The notes: a model not told the origin generated them from the letters alone. DNA of 64,000 nucleotides from Pseudomonas sp. MWU15-20650 (GCF_023242475.1 NZ_JALJFG010000004.1:1-64000); one strand, 5' to 3'; counted from the stretch's first letter, positions 29,263-38,952 are shown. Numbers and translations: made by a program.

Positions 29263-30795
29263 TCAGGGCGTTTGCAGGTTGTGCATGATCGGTTTCAGGG
29301 CCGGGTAGAGCTTCAAATACTCGCCAAATGCACGGTCGTAAGTCATGACATTCTCCCGCTTAGGCTGCGCCCGCAGTTCCAACTGCACCCACCCTTGGTC
29401 CATCTCCCCATCACTCACCAACCCTACCGTGTGCGCCGCCAGCAACGCCGCGCCCAAAGCCGCTTCAACCTCCTGCACGATGGTGTAGACCGGGTAGCGC
29501 GTGACATCGGCAATAATCTGCATCCACAGGTCCGAATGGCTCGCACCACCCACCACAATCAAACGGGGGTCCAGCGAATGCGCGCCCTGCGTACCCGCCT
29601 CGATGTTGTGCCGCAAGGCAAAGCTGACCCCTTCAAGCACCGCGCGGTACAGGTGGATACGGCTGTGATACAGGTTGAGCCCGACAAAACTGCCGCTGGC
29701 GCGGTCGTCCCACACCGGGCTGCGTTCACCCATCAAGTAGGGCAGGAACAACAAGCCTTCGCTGCCCGCCGGGATCGTCATCGCGCTCTGCTCCAACAGC
29801 ACCAGGCTGTCTTGCCCGGTGGCCCTGGCCTGTTGTTCCTCGGCCTGGCAGAACTGCTCGCGAAACCAGCTGACCGACGCACCGGCCGTGATTGCGCCGC
29901 CGAAGATGTACAGGTCACGGTGGCCGTTGTAGACGTGGGGCATGCTCACCAACCCATGACGCGCATCCACCTGTTGGTTCAGGTAGCCCCAGCACATGCT
30001 GGTGCCGATCATTGCCACATGGTTGCCCGGTTGGGTCACGCCGGCAGCCAGTGTCGCCATAGCCGCATCGACGCCACCGGCGAGAATCGGCGTGCCCGCC
30101 TGCAAGCCCAGGCGCGTGGCCCAGCCTTCCAGCAGGGTGCCCACGACCTCACCCGAATACACCAGCCGCTCGGGCATCATCGCCAAGGGAATATCCAGCG
30201 CCGCCAGCATCTCCTGCGACCAACTGCGCCTGGCCACGTCATACACGCCGCCGATATTGCCGGCGCTGCTGTGATCGACTGCCAACTCACCGGTCAGGCA
30301 CCAGTTGATATAGCTGTTGGGCGGCAGCAGGTAGCGTGTATTGGCCCACACCTGTGGCTGATGCTGCTTGAGCCAGAGCATCTTGGTGAAGCCGTAGTAG
30401 CTGTCCACCGAGTTACCGGTGACCTCGAACAGCCGGTGCAGATCCACCTGCTCACGCACCCAGGCGACTTGCTCACCTGCGCGGCGGTCCATCCAGATCA
30501 GGCACGGATGCAGCGGTGTGATCTGTGCATCCACCGCGATCCCCGATCCGCCGTACAGGCTGCTGATGCACAGTGCCTTGACCTGCCCGGCGGCCACACC
30601 GGCCTTGGCCATGCACTGGGCAGCACACACCTCGACGGCGTCCAGCCAGACCTGCGGCCATTGCTCGGCCCAGCGCACTTTCGGCGTATCCACGCGATAC
30701 CCCTGGCTATGCTGGGCGATGATCGTGCCTTGGGCATCCACCAACAGCGCCTTGGTACTTTGGGTTCCGATATCGACCCCCATCACGTAGTTCAT
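29263..30795 (-). CDS. FGGY-family carbohydrate kinase (xylulokinase-like)
   Basis: A 510-residue FGGY kinase phosphorylating a ketose or polyol with ATP. The N-terminal phosphate motif MGVDIGTQSTKALLVD and the C-terminal FGGY-type signature around VGGASHSDLWMQIIADV are clear. It starts one base after the upstream dehydrogenase stop. With the dehydrogenase and SDR it would feed a tetrulose or pentulose into the pentose phosphate pathway. Xylulokinase or erythritol/erythrulose kinase are both possible. Confidence 0.87.
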   Translation of the reverse strand: MNYVMGVDIGTQSTKALLVDAQGTIIAQHSQGYRVDTPKVRWAEQWPQVWLDAVEVCAAQCMAKAGVAAGQVKALCISSLYGGSGIAVDAQITPLHPCLIWMDRRAGEQVAWVREQVDLHRLFEVTGNSVDSYYGFTKMLWLKQHQPQVWANTRYLLPPNSYINWCLTGELAVDHSSAGNIGGVYDVARRSWSQEMLAALDIPLAMMPERLVYSGEVVGTLLEGWATRLGLQAGTPILAGGVDAAMATLAAGVTQPGNHVAMIGTSMCWGYLNQQVDARHGLVSMPHVYNGHRDLYIFGGAITAGASVSWFREQFCQAEEQQARATGQDSLVLLEQSAMTIPAGSEGLLFLPYLMGERSPVWDDRASGSFVGLNLYHSRIHLYRAVLEGVSFALRHNIEAGTQGAHSLDPRLIVVGGASHSDLWMQIIADVTRYPVYTIVQEVEAALGAALLAAHTVGLVSDGEMDQGWVQLELRAQPKRENVMTYDRAFGEYLKLYPALKPIMHNLQTP

Positions 30796-30796
30796 T

Positions 30797-31876
30797 TCAA
30801 AGCCCCGGCTTCAGCAGTACCTTGATCGAGCGAGTCGAGTTAGCCAACGCGAAGGCTTCGGCGAAATCGTCCAGCGGGAAGTCATGGGTGACAATGCCTT
30901 TGGAGGTGACCAGGCCGCGCTCGAACAAGTCGATGGCGATCGGGTAGCAATACGGCCCCAGGTGAGCGCCACGCACGTCGAGCTCCTTGCGGTCACCGAT
31001 GATCGACCAGTCCACACTGGTCTCGGCGCCGAACACGCTGAACTCGACAAAACGCCCCAGCTTGCGGATCAGGTCCAGGCCCTGGGTGACGCCGGCCGGC
31101 ACGCCGGTGGTTTCGATGTAGACGTCACAGCCATAGTTTTCAGTGAGGCCATTGATGATCTCGCGGGCGTTGTCGCGAGCGGGGTTGATCACCACATCGG
31201 CGCCATATTGCTTCGCCAGTTCCAGGCGCTCGTCGACCATGTCGATCACCACCAGTTTTTTCGGCGTCTTCAACGCCGCCACCTGCACCATGCACAGGCC
31301 CAGGGTGCCGGCACCGGCGATCACCACTACGTCGTCGAGCTGGATATCACCGCGGTTGACGGTATGGATCGAGCAAGCCATCGGTTCCACCAGCGCCGAG
31401 TCTTCCAACGACACCGACTCGGGAATCTTGTGCACGATGGCGGTCTTGGGGATGCGCATGTATTGGGCCATGCCGCCTTCGGCCACTTCACGCTGGAAAC
31501 CAAAGATGTTGTGCACTTCGCACATCCAGTATTTGCCCGACTTACAGAAACGGCACTTGCCGCACGGCACGATCTGCTCGGCAATGACCTTGTCACCGAC
31601 ACTGACCTCGAAGTGTTCCTCGGCGCCCTCGCCCGCCTCCACCACATAGCCGAAAAATTCGTGGCCCGGCACTACGGGCGCCTTGACCCACGGGTTGTCA
31701 CCGCCCCAGAACATCGCAGCGCCGGAGTGGCATTTGCAGTCGCTGGCGCAAATGCCGCAGGCGGCGATGCGGATCACCAGTTCGTTGGCGCGCGCCCGGG
31801 GCCTGCCGATGCGTTCCAGGCGGTAGTCTTTCGGGCCGTGGCAGACGACGGCTTGCATTTCACTGTGCTTGTCCAT
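30797..31876 (-). CDS. Zinc-dependent polyol dehydrogenase (erythritol/threitol or iditol dehydrogenase type)
   Basis: A 359-residue medium-chain dehydrogenase. The catalytic zinc site is Cys in AACGICASD plus the GHEFFG motif, the structural zinc loop is CGKCRFCKSGKYWMC, and the Rossmann motif is GAGTLGLCMVQ. Sequence character is closest to erythritol/L-threitol dehydrogenases annotated in Pseudomonas; sorbitol/iditol dehydrogenase is the alternative. Its place between the permease and the kinase suggests it oxidises the imported polyol. Confidence 0.86.
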   Translation of the reverse strand: MDKHSEMQAVVCHGPKDYRLERIGRPRARANELVIRIAACGICASDCKCHSGAAMFWGGDNPWVKAPVVPGHEFFGYVVEAGEGAEEHFEVSVGDKVIAEQIVPCGKCRFCKSGKYWMCEVHNIFGFQREVAEGGMAQYMRIPKTAIVHKIPESVSLEDSALVEPMACSIHTVNRGDIQLDDVVVIAGAGTLGLCMVQVAALKTPKKLVVIDMVDERLELAKQYGADVVINPARDNAREIINGLTENYGCDVYIETTGVPAGVTQGLDLIRKLGRFVEFSVFGAETSVDWSIIGDRKELDVRGAHLGPYCYPIAIDLFERGLVTSKGIVTHDFPLDDFAEAFALANSTRSIKVLLKPGL

Positions 31877-31903
31877 GGTGTGAGGTCCTGTGTGGAGAGG
31901 TGG

Positions 31904-32878
31904 TTAGCGATGGCGCTGACGACTGATAAAGATCGCCAGCAAAATAATTGCGCCCTTGATCACGCTCTGGACGTAGGGCGAGACGCCGAGCATGTTCAAA
32001 CCGTTGTTCAACACGCCCAGCAGCATGGCGCCGAGCAACGTGCCGACGATCACCCCGCGCCCTCCGGCAATCGAGGCGCCGCCCAGTACCACGGCAGCAA
32101 TCGCATCCAGCTCGAACGACACACCGGCATTCGGCTGGCCGCTCATCAAGCGCGAGGTCAGCACCAAACCGGCAATCGCTGCGGTGAGGCCACTGATGCC
32201 ATACACCAGCAATTTGAAACGCGCCGCGCGCACCCCGGACAACCGCACCGCTTCTTCATTGCCGCCGATGGCGTAGATGTAGCGGCCGATGCGCGTGTGC
32301 TGCAGCAGCACATAGGCCGCCAGATAGGTGAGCAACATGATCAGGATCGGCACCTGGACACCGAACAGGCTGTCGCGGCCAAAGAAGGCGAACCACTCCG
32401 GCAGCCCGGAGATCGGGTAGCCGTCGGTGTACATCAGGCCGAACCCACGGGCGATGCCCATGGTCGCCAGGGTGACGATAATCGGTGGCATGTGCAGGTA
32501 GGCCACGAACACACCGTTGCCGATGCCGAAGGCCACGCCCACCAGCATGCCGGCGCCGATCGCCAGACCTGGCGGCAGCCCCACGACCATCAGCCCGGCC
32601 GTCAGGGTGCCGGATAACGCCATCACCGGCCCCACCGACAAATCAATGCCACCGGTGAGAATCACGCAGGTCATGCCCACCGCGATAATCGCGTTGATCG
32701 ATACCTGGCGGGCGATATTGGAGAGGTTGCCGGCGGTGAGGAACGTGTCACTGGCGAGGATCATCACCAGGGTCACCACCACCAGCCCGACGAAGGGATA
32801 AAACGCTGGCGAGCGCACCAGCCGTGCCAGGTTCGGGCGCAATCGGCTGGCGCCCGCGGTGTTAATGGACGTATTCAC
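31904..32878 (-). CDS. Sugar/polyol ABC transporter permease (RbsC type)
   Basis: A 324-residue inner-membrane permease with about eight to ten helices and the BPD-type motif [15 protein letters not shown]. The GTG at 32878 is chosen because agggggc precedes it and it overlaps the ATPase gene by 17 bp; an ATG at 32896 is the alternative and longer starts lie deeper inside the ATPase gene. It works with the RbsA-type ATPase and RbsB-type binding protein. Confidence 0.87.
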   Translation of the reverse strand: MNTSINTAGASRLRPNLARLVRSPAFYPFVGLVVVTLVMILASDTFLTAGNLSNIARQVSINAIIAVGMTCVILTGGIDLSVGPVMALSGTLTAGLMVVGLPPGLAIGAGMLVGVAFGIGNGVFVAYLHMPPIIVTLATMGIARGFGLMYTDGYPISGLPEWFAFFGRDSLFGVQVPILIMLLTYLAAYVLLQHTRIGRYIYAIGGNEEAVRLSGVRAARFKLLVYGISGLTAAIAGLVLTSRLMSGQPNAGVSFELDAIAAVVLGGASIAGGRGVIVGTLLGAMLLGVLNNGLNMLGVSPYVQSVIKGAIILLAIFISRQRHR

Positions 32879-34370
32879 TTGAGCCCCCTGTTGCATGGCG
32901 CATGACCTCTTGAGGATTGACGGCGGATGCTTCCAGGACCTTGACGATCGCACCCTTGTGGAACACGGCGACGCGGTCGCACATGCCGATGACTTCGGGC
33001 AGTTCGGAGGAAATCATGATGATGGCGTAGCCCTGTTCAGTGAGGCTGCGCATCAAGGCGTAGATCTGCGCCTTGGCGCCGACGTCGATGCCACGCGTGG
33101 GCTCATCGAACACCAGCACCTCGCAGTGGTGGTTGATCCAGCGCGCGATCACCACTTTTTGCTGGTTGCCGCCGCTGAGGTTGAACACCCGGCTCTCGCC
33201 GCTGGGCGCCTTGATCGACAGCTGGCGCATCAGCGCTTCGACGCTGGCGCATTCCTTGGCCTCGTCGATCAGGCCCCAGGCGTTCTGGTACTTGGGCAGG
33301 TTGTTCAGGGCGATGTTTTCGCGAATGCTGAACTCGGTGATCAGCCCTTCGCTCTTGCGGCTTTCCGGCAGCAGGCCGATGCCTTGCGCCAAGGCTTGAG
33401 CCGGGTCATCGAGGCTGATTTTTTTGCCACGCAGCCACACGTCTTTGCTCACCGATGGCCGCGCGCCCATCATGCCCAAGGCCAGCTCGGTGCGGCCCGA
33501 GCCCACCAGCCCGGCGAAGCCGAGGATCTCGCCCTTGTGCAGCTGGAAACTATTGTGCGGGCCGTTGCGCACCAGCTGGATGTCCTTGACCTCCAGCAAC
33601 AACGGGCCGCGCTCGGTCGTTGGCTTGGGTGGGAAACTGCATTCCAGGCGGCGACCGACCATCATCTCCACCAGGCGGTCGATGTCGCTGTCGGCCACAT
33701 CGGTGACGCCCACATTGCCGCCGTCGCGCAGCACGCTGATGCGGTCGCACACCTGGAAAATTTCCTCCAGGTGGTGGGAGATAAAAATCACCGCCACGCC
33801 CTGGCGCTTGAGTTCGCGCATGATCTCGAACAGCAGCTCGGCTTCGCTGGGGGTCAGGGTTGCAGTCGGTTCATCAAGGACCAGCAACCGTGCGTCCAGG
33901 GCCAGGGCCTTGGCGATTTCAACGAACTGCTGCTCTGCCACACTCAGGTGCTTGACCGCGCAGTGCAGGTCGATGCTCACACCCAGGCGCTTGAACAACG
34001 CCTCGGACGCCGCGACCATCTCACGCTTGCGCAACAGGCCGAAGCGGTTGCTCAGTTCATGGCCCAGGAAAATATTTTCCACCGCCGTGAGGTAGGGAAT
34101 CAGGCTGAACTCCTGGAATACGATGCCGATACCGGCGGCAATCGCATCACGGTAGGTCGCAAATGTGCGGGCCTGGCCGTCGATCAGAATTTGCCCTTCA
34201 TCCTGATGCTCGACGCCGCCGAGGATCTTCATCAAGGTTGATTTACCCGCGCCATTTTCCCCGAGCAACGCGTGGATTTCGCCGCGTTCCACTTGCAGGT
34301 TGATGGACTTGAGGGCCTGCACACCCGGGTAGCGCTTACAGATGTTTTCCAGTTTCAGAAGACTGTTCAT
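32862..34370 (-). CDS. Sugar/polyol ABC transporter double ATPase (RbsA/MglA type)
   Basis: A 502-residue ATPase with two fused nucleotide-binding domains. The first has Walker [10 protein letters not shown], signature LSVAEQQ and Walker [13 protein letters not shown]. The second has the degenerate Walker A typical of RbsA (GLVGSGRTE) and signature LSGGNQQK with [12 protein letters not shown]. This class energises CUT2 importers for ribose, xylose, galactose and polyols. Confidence 0.93.
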   Translation of the reverse strand: MNSLLKLENICKRYPGVQALKSINLQVERGEIHALLGENGAGKSTLMKILGGVEHQDEGQILIDGQARTFATYRDAIAAGIGIVFQEFSLIPYLTAVENIFLGHELSNRFGLLRKREMVAASEALFKRLGVSIDLHCAVKHLSVAEQQFVEIAKALALDARLLVLDEPTATLTPSEAELLFEIMRELKRQGVAVIFISHHLEEIFQVCDRISVLRDGGNVGVTDVADSDIDRLVEMMVGRRLECSFPPKPTTERGPLLLEVKDIQLVRNGPHNSFQLHKGEILGFAGLVGSGRTELALGMMGARPSVSKDVWLRGKKISLDDPAQALAQGIGLLPESRKSEGLITEFSIRENIALNNLPKYQNAWGLIDEAKECASVEALMRQLSIKAPSGESRVFNLSGGNQQKVVIARWINHHCEVLVFDEPTRGIDVGAKAQIYALMRSLTEQGYAIIMISSELPEVIGMCDRVAVFHKGAIVKVLEASAVNPQEVMRHATGGSSEYVH

Positions 34371-34433
34371 ACCACCGACCTCACGTTCAGAAGGATGACC
34401 CGGGCCCCACGGCTGGCGTGGAGCCCGGACGAT

Positions 34434-35357
34434 TTACCAGCTGAAGTCCTTGGCCTTGGCCTGGTCGATCAAGGTGATGTCCACCGGTACGGTCGCCGGT
34501 ACTTGCGAGCCCCAGCGCTTGGCCAGGGCAATGCCCAGGGCCAGGCGGATCTGGTCGCGGGGGTATTGGGCCGAGGTGGCGATGAAATGACTGCCGGGCT
34601 TCTGGATCGCCTTGATCGCTTCCGGCGCGCCGTCGACGCTGACCAGTTTCACATCCATCCCGCTGGCTTCGATGGCCGACAGCGCGCCCAGGGAGCCGTT
34701 GTCATTCACGCTGAAAATGCCCTTGAGGGCGGGCTGGGCCTGCAACATGTTTTCGGTGACGGTCAGCGCCTGGTCACGTTCCTGCTTGCCGTTCTGGATG
34801 CTGACAATCTTGATGTCCGGGTGCTTGGCCAGCGCCTCTTTGCAGCCGCGCACACGCTCAAGGATCGGTACCACGGCAATGCCGTCGAGAATGGCGACAT
34901 TGCCTTTGTCACCGATGTGTTTAGCCAGGTATTCGCACGCCTGGAAGCCGGCGTCGAAGTTCTTCGAACCTACGAACGCGTCCAGCGGGCCGTCAGCCTG
35001 AGCGTCTACCGCCACCACCACTACACCAGCGGCATGGGCGGATTTGACCGCCGATTGAACGCCGACCGAGTCGGTGGGGTTGATCAGCAGGATGTCGATG
35101 CCTTTTTGCAGCATGTCTTCAACGTCGCTGACCTGCTTGGACACGTCGTGGCGAGCGTCCGTGATGATCAATTTCGCGCCAATGGTCGCGCCAGCGTCTT
35201 CCAGGGCGTTTTTCATGGTGACGAAATAGGGGTTATTGATTTCCTGGAACGACGCACCGATGCGGATGGGTTTGGCAACGTCGGCAAACGCTGGGGATGC
35301 GGTGCCGAGGGTGATACCGACAGCCAGTAAACACAGGGTTTTCGGAAGCATTTTCAT
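34434..35357 (-). CDS. Periplasmic sugar/polyol-binding protein (RbsB type)
   Basis: A 307-residue CUT2 binding protein with a signal peptide ending AFA (cleavage near residue 25). The mature N-terminus IRIGASFQEINNPYFVTMKNAL and the segments LLINPTDSVGV and FSVNDNGSLGALSA are typical. It is the first gene of the operon, with a LacI-type palindromic operator 36-55 bp upstream. Confidence 0.92.
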   Translation of the reverse strand: MKMLPKTLCLLAVGITLGTASPAFADVAKPIRIGASFQEINNPYFVTMKNALEDAGATIGAKLIITDARHDVSKQVSDVEDMLQKGIDILLINPTDSVGVQSAVKSAHAAGVVVVAVDAQADGPLDAFVGSKNFDAGFQACEYLAKHIGDKGNVAILDGIAVVPILERVRGCKEALAKHPDIKIVSIQNGKQERDQALTVTENMLQAQPALKGIFSVNDNGSLGALSAIEASGMDVKLVSVDGAPEAIKAIQKPGSHFIATSAQYPRDQIRLALGIALAKRWGSQVPATVPVDITLIDQAKAKDFSW

Positions 35358-35392
35358 GGCATGAGTCTCTGTTTTGTTTTTATTTTTAGAGC

Positions 35393-35412
35393 AAATGTTA
35401 TCGATAACATTT
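35393..35412. promoter_or_regulatory. 20-bp perfect palindrome, probable LacI-family operator
   Basis: AAATGTTATC followed by its exact complement GATAACATTT forms a perfect dyad centred on CG, the usual architecture of LacI/GalR operators. It lies just upstream of the binding-protein gene and is the expected target of the LacI regulator at 27383-28387. Confidence 0.88.
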
Positions 35413-35484
35413 TGTCAGAAGCTAACAACTAAACGGGGGTGGCGCAAGCCCCCGTTGGTCGTTTGAAGCGCGGCAATGAATTTG

Positions 35485-35580
35485 TTCAGTTATGGGGGCG
35501 TGCCCCGATTAGGGGGTGTCAGCATACGCTTGGGTGATTGACCCGCCGCCATCGGGGGCAAGCCCCCCTCCCACGTTTGG
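35485..35580. repeat. REP sequence in the 352-bp gap before the fatty acid hydroxylase gene
   Basis: A REP arm atcgggggcaagcccccctc is at 35551-35570, with the weaker, eroded partner ggggcgtgccccgattag upstream at about 35493. The rest of the gap (35413-35709) shows no further gene. Confidence 0.6.
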
Positions 35581-35709
35581 ATCGCGGCGCATCAGTTGGA
35601 TAGTCGTCGGCTGTCGAGCCGTCACGGGAGCAAACCCCCAGCAAAAAACTCGCACATTGCGCCCCACCCACTAAGCTCAGTCCCTGACAAAAAGACCGAG
35701 CAGCCCACC

Positions 35710-36387
35710 ATGCCCCACCCCACCGAGACCTTCCGCGCCCACTACCGCGCCGGCGTGCACCGCCACTACAACTCCTGGCTGCATGCCGCGTTCGTCCTCG
35801 GCTACGGCATCGCCTGCATCACCCTGGCGTGGTCCTCCACCGCCAGTATCACCGCGTTGCAATGGCTGACCGTGCCCCTGACCCTGGTGTTCTTCAACCT
35901 GTGTATCTACCTTGTGCACCGCCACCTCGGCCATCACAAACACACCTTCGCCCGACTGTTCTATGCCCGCCATACCGGCGACCACCACAGTTTCTTCACC
36001 CCTGGGCATATGACCTACGACAGCCCCAGGGACTGGCGCGTCATCCTCTTTCCGGCCTGGCTGATCGTGCTGCACAGCCTGGCCATCACCCTCCCCGCCT
36101 GGTGGCTGCTCAAGCAACTGAGCCCCAACGTTGCCGGGCTATTTGCCGGCTGCATGATCCTCGGCTACCTGCTCTACGAGGTGTTTCACGCCTGTGAACA
36201 CTTGCCTGGCGAACATCCGGTCGCGCGCCTGCCGTGGATTCGCCAGATGCACCGGCTGCACGCCTTGCACCACCGTCGCGAGCTGATGCAGGGGCGCAAT
36301 TTCAATATCGTCCTGCCGCTGATGGACTATCTGTTCGGCACCCTCCATTGGGAGCCAGCCCACCACGACAATCAGGAGTCGTCATGA
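35710..36387 (+). CDS. Sterol desaturase/fatty acid hydroxylase-family membrane protein
   Basis: A 225-residue membrane protein with about four helices and the di-iron histidine clusters HRHLGHH (about residue 76), HTGDHH (about 94) and HALHHRRE (about 191). This is the fatty acid hydroxylase superfamily pattern, which introduces hydroxyl groups or double bonds into lipids. The ATG at 35710 follows a short purine stretch; upstream in-frame starts would extend into the REP region. The substrate is unknown. Confidence 0.83.
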   Translation: MPHPTETFRAHYRAGVHRHYNSWLHAAFVLGYGIACITLAWSSTASITALQWLTVPLTLVFFNLCIYLVHRHLGHHKHTFARLFYARHTGDHHSFFTPGHMTYDSPRDWRVILFPAWLIVLHSLAITLPAWWLLKQLSPNVAGLFAGCMILGYLLYEVFHACEHLPGEHPVARLPWIRQMHRLHALHHRRELMQGRNFNIVLPLMDYLFGTLHWEPAHHDNQESS

Positions 36388-37078
36388 GTACCCGTTCCAA
36401 AAAATGGCGTCATTCGGCCTGGCGCTGCACCCGGATGGGCGCTTGATCATTGCCGATGGGATCAAGGGGTTGCTCGCCCTGGATGGAAACCGTCAATTGA
36501 CGTCCCTGAGCACCGAGGCCAAAGGGGTGCCCTTCGGTTTTACCGATGACGTCACCGTGGACGCCGCCGGGCGCTATGCGTATTTCAGCGACGCATCGAG
36601 CCGTTGGGGTTACGGCCAGGATGGCGAGGCCGTCATCGAGCACGGCGGCGATGGCCGGCTGTTGCGTTATGACTTCAGCGAAGGCACCACCGAGGTACTG
36701 CTCGAGCACCTGCAATTTGCCAACGGCGTGGCGTTGGGCCCGGATGAACACTACGTCCTGGTCAACGAAACCGGCGCCTACCGCATCAGCCGCTACTGGG
36801 TGGCCCTGTATGCGCCGCGCAGCCCGTTGCTGGATGGTTTTGCCGGCTACCCCCTGGTGCGCAAAATGATGGTGATCCCCAAGCCCATCGAGCGCAAAGC
36901 CTTTGTGCTGGGGCTGGACACCCACGGCAAAGTCATTGCCAATTTGCAGGATGGCAGCGCGGGTAATTATTCGCCCATCACCACGGCCCGGGAGTATGGC
37001 GACTGGCTGTACCTCGGGTCGCTGACCAGCACGAGCCTGGCGCGACTGCCGCTGGCCTCGGCACTGGCCAACGAATAA
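36384..37078 (+). pseudogene. Decayed strictosidine synthase/SMP-30-like beta-propeller gene
   Basis: A frame from 36404 encodes 224 residues with strictosidine-synthase-like blades (GLALHPDGRLIIADGIKG, FTDDVTVDAAGRYAYFSDASSRWG, FANGVALGPDEHYVLVNET, YRISRYW). Intact relatives are about 350 residues, so the first blades are missing. A second deletion appears to join YRISRYW straight to VALYAPRSPLLDG, removing the usual LPGFPD segment. The natural start seems to be the ATG at 36384, overlapping the hydroxylase stop, but it is out of frame with the remaining body. It is a remnant of a gene once coupled to the hydroxylase. Confidence 0.72.
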
Positions 37079-37345
37079 AAAGGGGCAGCCCATAGGCTAA
37101 TGCCAGTCAGTTAAGAAGGAACACTATCACTGTGGCGAGCGGGCTTGTCGAATCGTCGCACCGTCCGCGTTGGGGTGCGCAGCAGCCCCAAAAGCTATCT
37201 GCGCGGAGTATCGGGTACACCGCATTCGTCCTTCTTTGGGGGCGCTACGCGCCCCAACGCGGGGCAAGCCCGCTCGCCACAGGTTACCGGTTGCTCGTTC
37301 TAGCGCTTAACTGACGGGCATTAAGCCCATAGGCTGCTCCTTTTC
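37077..37345. terminator. Bidirectional terminator split by the MITE-like element
   Basis: Excising the element and one target copy restores aaaaaggggcagcc, cata, ggctgctcctttt: a 9-bp stem with A- and T-tracts on either side, between the convergent decayed propeller gene and the secreted-protein gene. The insertion cut this hairpin and left an arm on each side (37082-37090 and 37332-37340). Confidence 0.7.
37099..37323. mobile_element. 225-bp MITE-like element with 18-bp terminal repeats and 12-bp target duplication
   Basis: The ends TAATGCCAGTCAGTTAAG (37098-37115) and the inverted TAATGCCCGTCAGTTAAG (37306-37323) match at 17 of 18 positions. The 12-mer agcccataggct flanks both sides (37087-37098 and 37324-37335). 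The interior is another GC-rich palindrome, ctgtggcgagcgggcttgtc... (37130) with its complement ending at about 37282. There is no coding capacity. IS4-family elements have comparable ends and 10-13-bp duplications, so a non-autonomous derivative of such an element is suspected. Confidence 0.78.
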
Positions 37346-37360
37346 ACTGATACCGATGTA

Positions 37361-38803
37361 TCAGTGGACGATGGTCTGGGTGCAGATATGCCCCAGGCTC
37401 ACGTACTGCACGTTCGCACCACCGACGCCCACACCGGGGAATTCGGCCAGCTCAATGCGCCAGCCACCCTGGTTGTAGGTGGTGTCCCACTTGTACGGCA
37501 CACCGGTGCTGCTGTCGTTGATCACCGTGTGGTAGTCACCAAAGCACGTGCCGATATTGGCCGTGGCGTTGGATACACCGGCACTGTTGGTCGTCGCCTG
37601 GTAGTCGACCCAACGGTAGTTGAAGTCGATGAAGTGGTTATCGACACGCAGTACCGGAGTGACACCCAACAGCGGCGCACCAGTGGAGTCCGACCACTGG
37701 GTCGACCAGTTCAGCAGGCGCGCGGTTTGCGTGGCCAACGGCATTTCACCCACCGGCACACGTACGATGTTGTCACCTTTGACATCGTGGGTGTTCAAAC
37801 GCGGCGTCGAGCCCAAGCTCAGTTGGTAATACTTGCTCGGGTCCTGCACCACGGCTGGGTTGGCGCGCACGCGCACCTTGACCGTGGTTCCCGGCGCGAC
37901 GCTCGGGTAGGTCGACGTGGAACCGGCCGGCACGGTGATCCAGTTGACGCCATCGAAACGGTCGAAGATCCACTGGTTACGGCTGCCACTCTCATCGCCC
38001 GCCAAGTACATGCTCACACTCTGGCCACGCACGGCCTTGAAGTCGAAGTAATCGACATCGTTGGCGTTATCCAGATTGCCGCTGACCTTGTTCATCGAGT
38101 CCGGCAACACAAATGCGGTTTGCGCGGTGTCGTTGGGTTCAAAGGCATCGATGTTGCTGTCTACCGCCACGCCAAAACTGAACTGCCCATTGCTGGCGGC
38201 CTTGGCCACCATGAACCAATAGTAATCACCCGCCGGCAGCACACCGTCGAGGTACTCATCAGTGTTGCCAGGGTTGTCGGAGGTGGCGATGAATTGCGGG
38301 TTGCCTTGGCCGTCGTCCCGAAACAGCGTCAGTGACATATCCGAGCCAGCGCTCTGGTTGATCAATTGCATCAGCACGCGGGCGTTGTTCGGCAGGTTGA
38401 AGTGGTAAGGGAATTCCTGACCGGTTTGCACGTCGCTGATGGTGTAAAGGGTGTTGATGTCCAGGGTCGGGAACAGTGGCTCAAAGGCGGCAACCGCAGC
38501 GCTTTTCAGGTTGGCCTGGCTAGGTTTTTTCAAGACGTTGACGGCCGTGTTGAACGGTGCGGACTTGGCCGCCTGGGTGGCGGGTTTTACCTTGCCATTC
38601 TTGGCATCCAGGAGCTTTTGCAGTACGTCATCAGGAATCGGCACCGGCGTCAGCGTGCCGCCAGGCTTCATCGCGTCAATCACGGCCTGGTCGACCGTTC
38701 CGGGGGTAAGCGTGGGAAGGGTTGGCTCGGCCAGGGCAAAGGCCGAGACGAAGCAAGAGGCCATCATGGCCGCGCCCAGCATAAGGGCTTTTTTCGATTT
38801 CAT
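37361..38803 (-). CDS. Secreted protein with pre-peptidase C-terminal-like domains, unknown function
   Basis: A 480-residue exported protein with a signal peptide ending ALA (cleavage near residue 25), a Pro/Lys-rich linker (about 26-100), then two PPC-like beta-sandwich domains (about 115-320; YTISDVQTGQEFPYHFNLP, AFEPNDTAQTAFVL, GNLDNANDVDYFDF). The C-terminal part (about 345-480) has three or four Cys and IDFNYRWVDYQ, GGWRIELAEFPG. No catalytic domain is recognised. A LexA-like palindrome overlaps its likely promoter. It converges on the decayed propeller gene. Confidence 0.8.
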   Translation of the reverse strand: MKSKKALMLGAAMMASCFVSAFALAEPTLPTLTPGTVDQAVIDAMKPGGTLTPVPIPDDVLQKLLDAKNGKVKPATQAAKSAPFNTAVNVLKKPSQANLKSAAVAAFEPLFPTLDINTLYTISDVQTGQEFPYHFNLPNNARVLMQLINQSAGSDMSLTLFRDDGQGNPQFIATSDNPGNTDEYLDGVLPAGDYYWFMVAKAASNGQFSFGVAVDSNIDAFEPNDTAQTAFVLPDSMNKVSGNLDNANDVDYFDFKAVRGQSVSMYLAGDESGSRNQWIFDRFDGVNWITVPAGSTSTYPSVAPGTTVKVRVRANPAVVQDPSKYYQLSLGSTPRLNTHDVKGDNIVRVPVGEMPLATQTARLLNWSTQWSDSTGAPLLGVTPVLRVDNHFIDFNYRWVDYQATTNSAGVSNATANIGTCFGDYHTVINDSSTGVPYKWDTTYNQGGWRIELAEFPGVGVGGANVQYVSLGHICTQTIVH

Positions 38804-38866
38804 TTTTTATCCATCCATAGTTAAAAAATTAAAGCGCAGGCGACATCCGATCACCTGGGATGGAAT

Positions 38867-38895
38867 GTAGGATAATACTGTATGCATGTACAGCT
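38867..38895 (-). promoter_or_regulatory. LexA (SOS) box-like palindrome in the promoter of the secreted-protein gene
   Basis: CTGT-N8-ACAG at 38878-38893 (CTGTATGCATGTACAG on the plus strand) matches the gammaproteobacterial LexA consensus. On the minus strand it is followed directly by a TATTAT -10 hexamer (38872-38867), so a bound repressor would block the promoter of the gene starting at 38803. No other gene reads away from this site. Confidence 0.68.
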
Positions 38896-38952
38896 TTTTA
38901 TTTGAGAGACGGTAGGACTTATCCGAGATCGCGATGAAGTTTGAGCAGTTGC

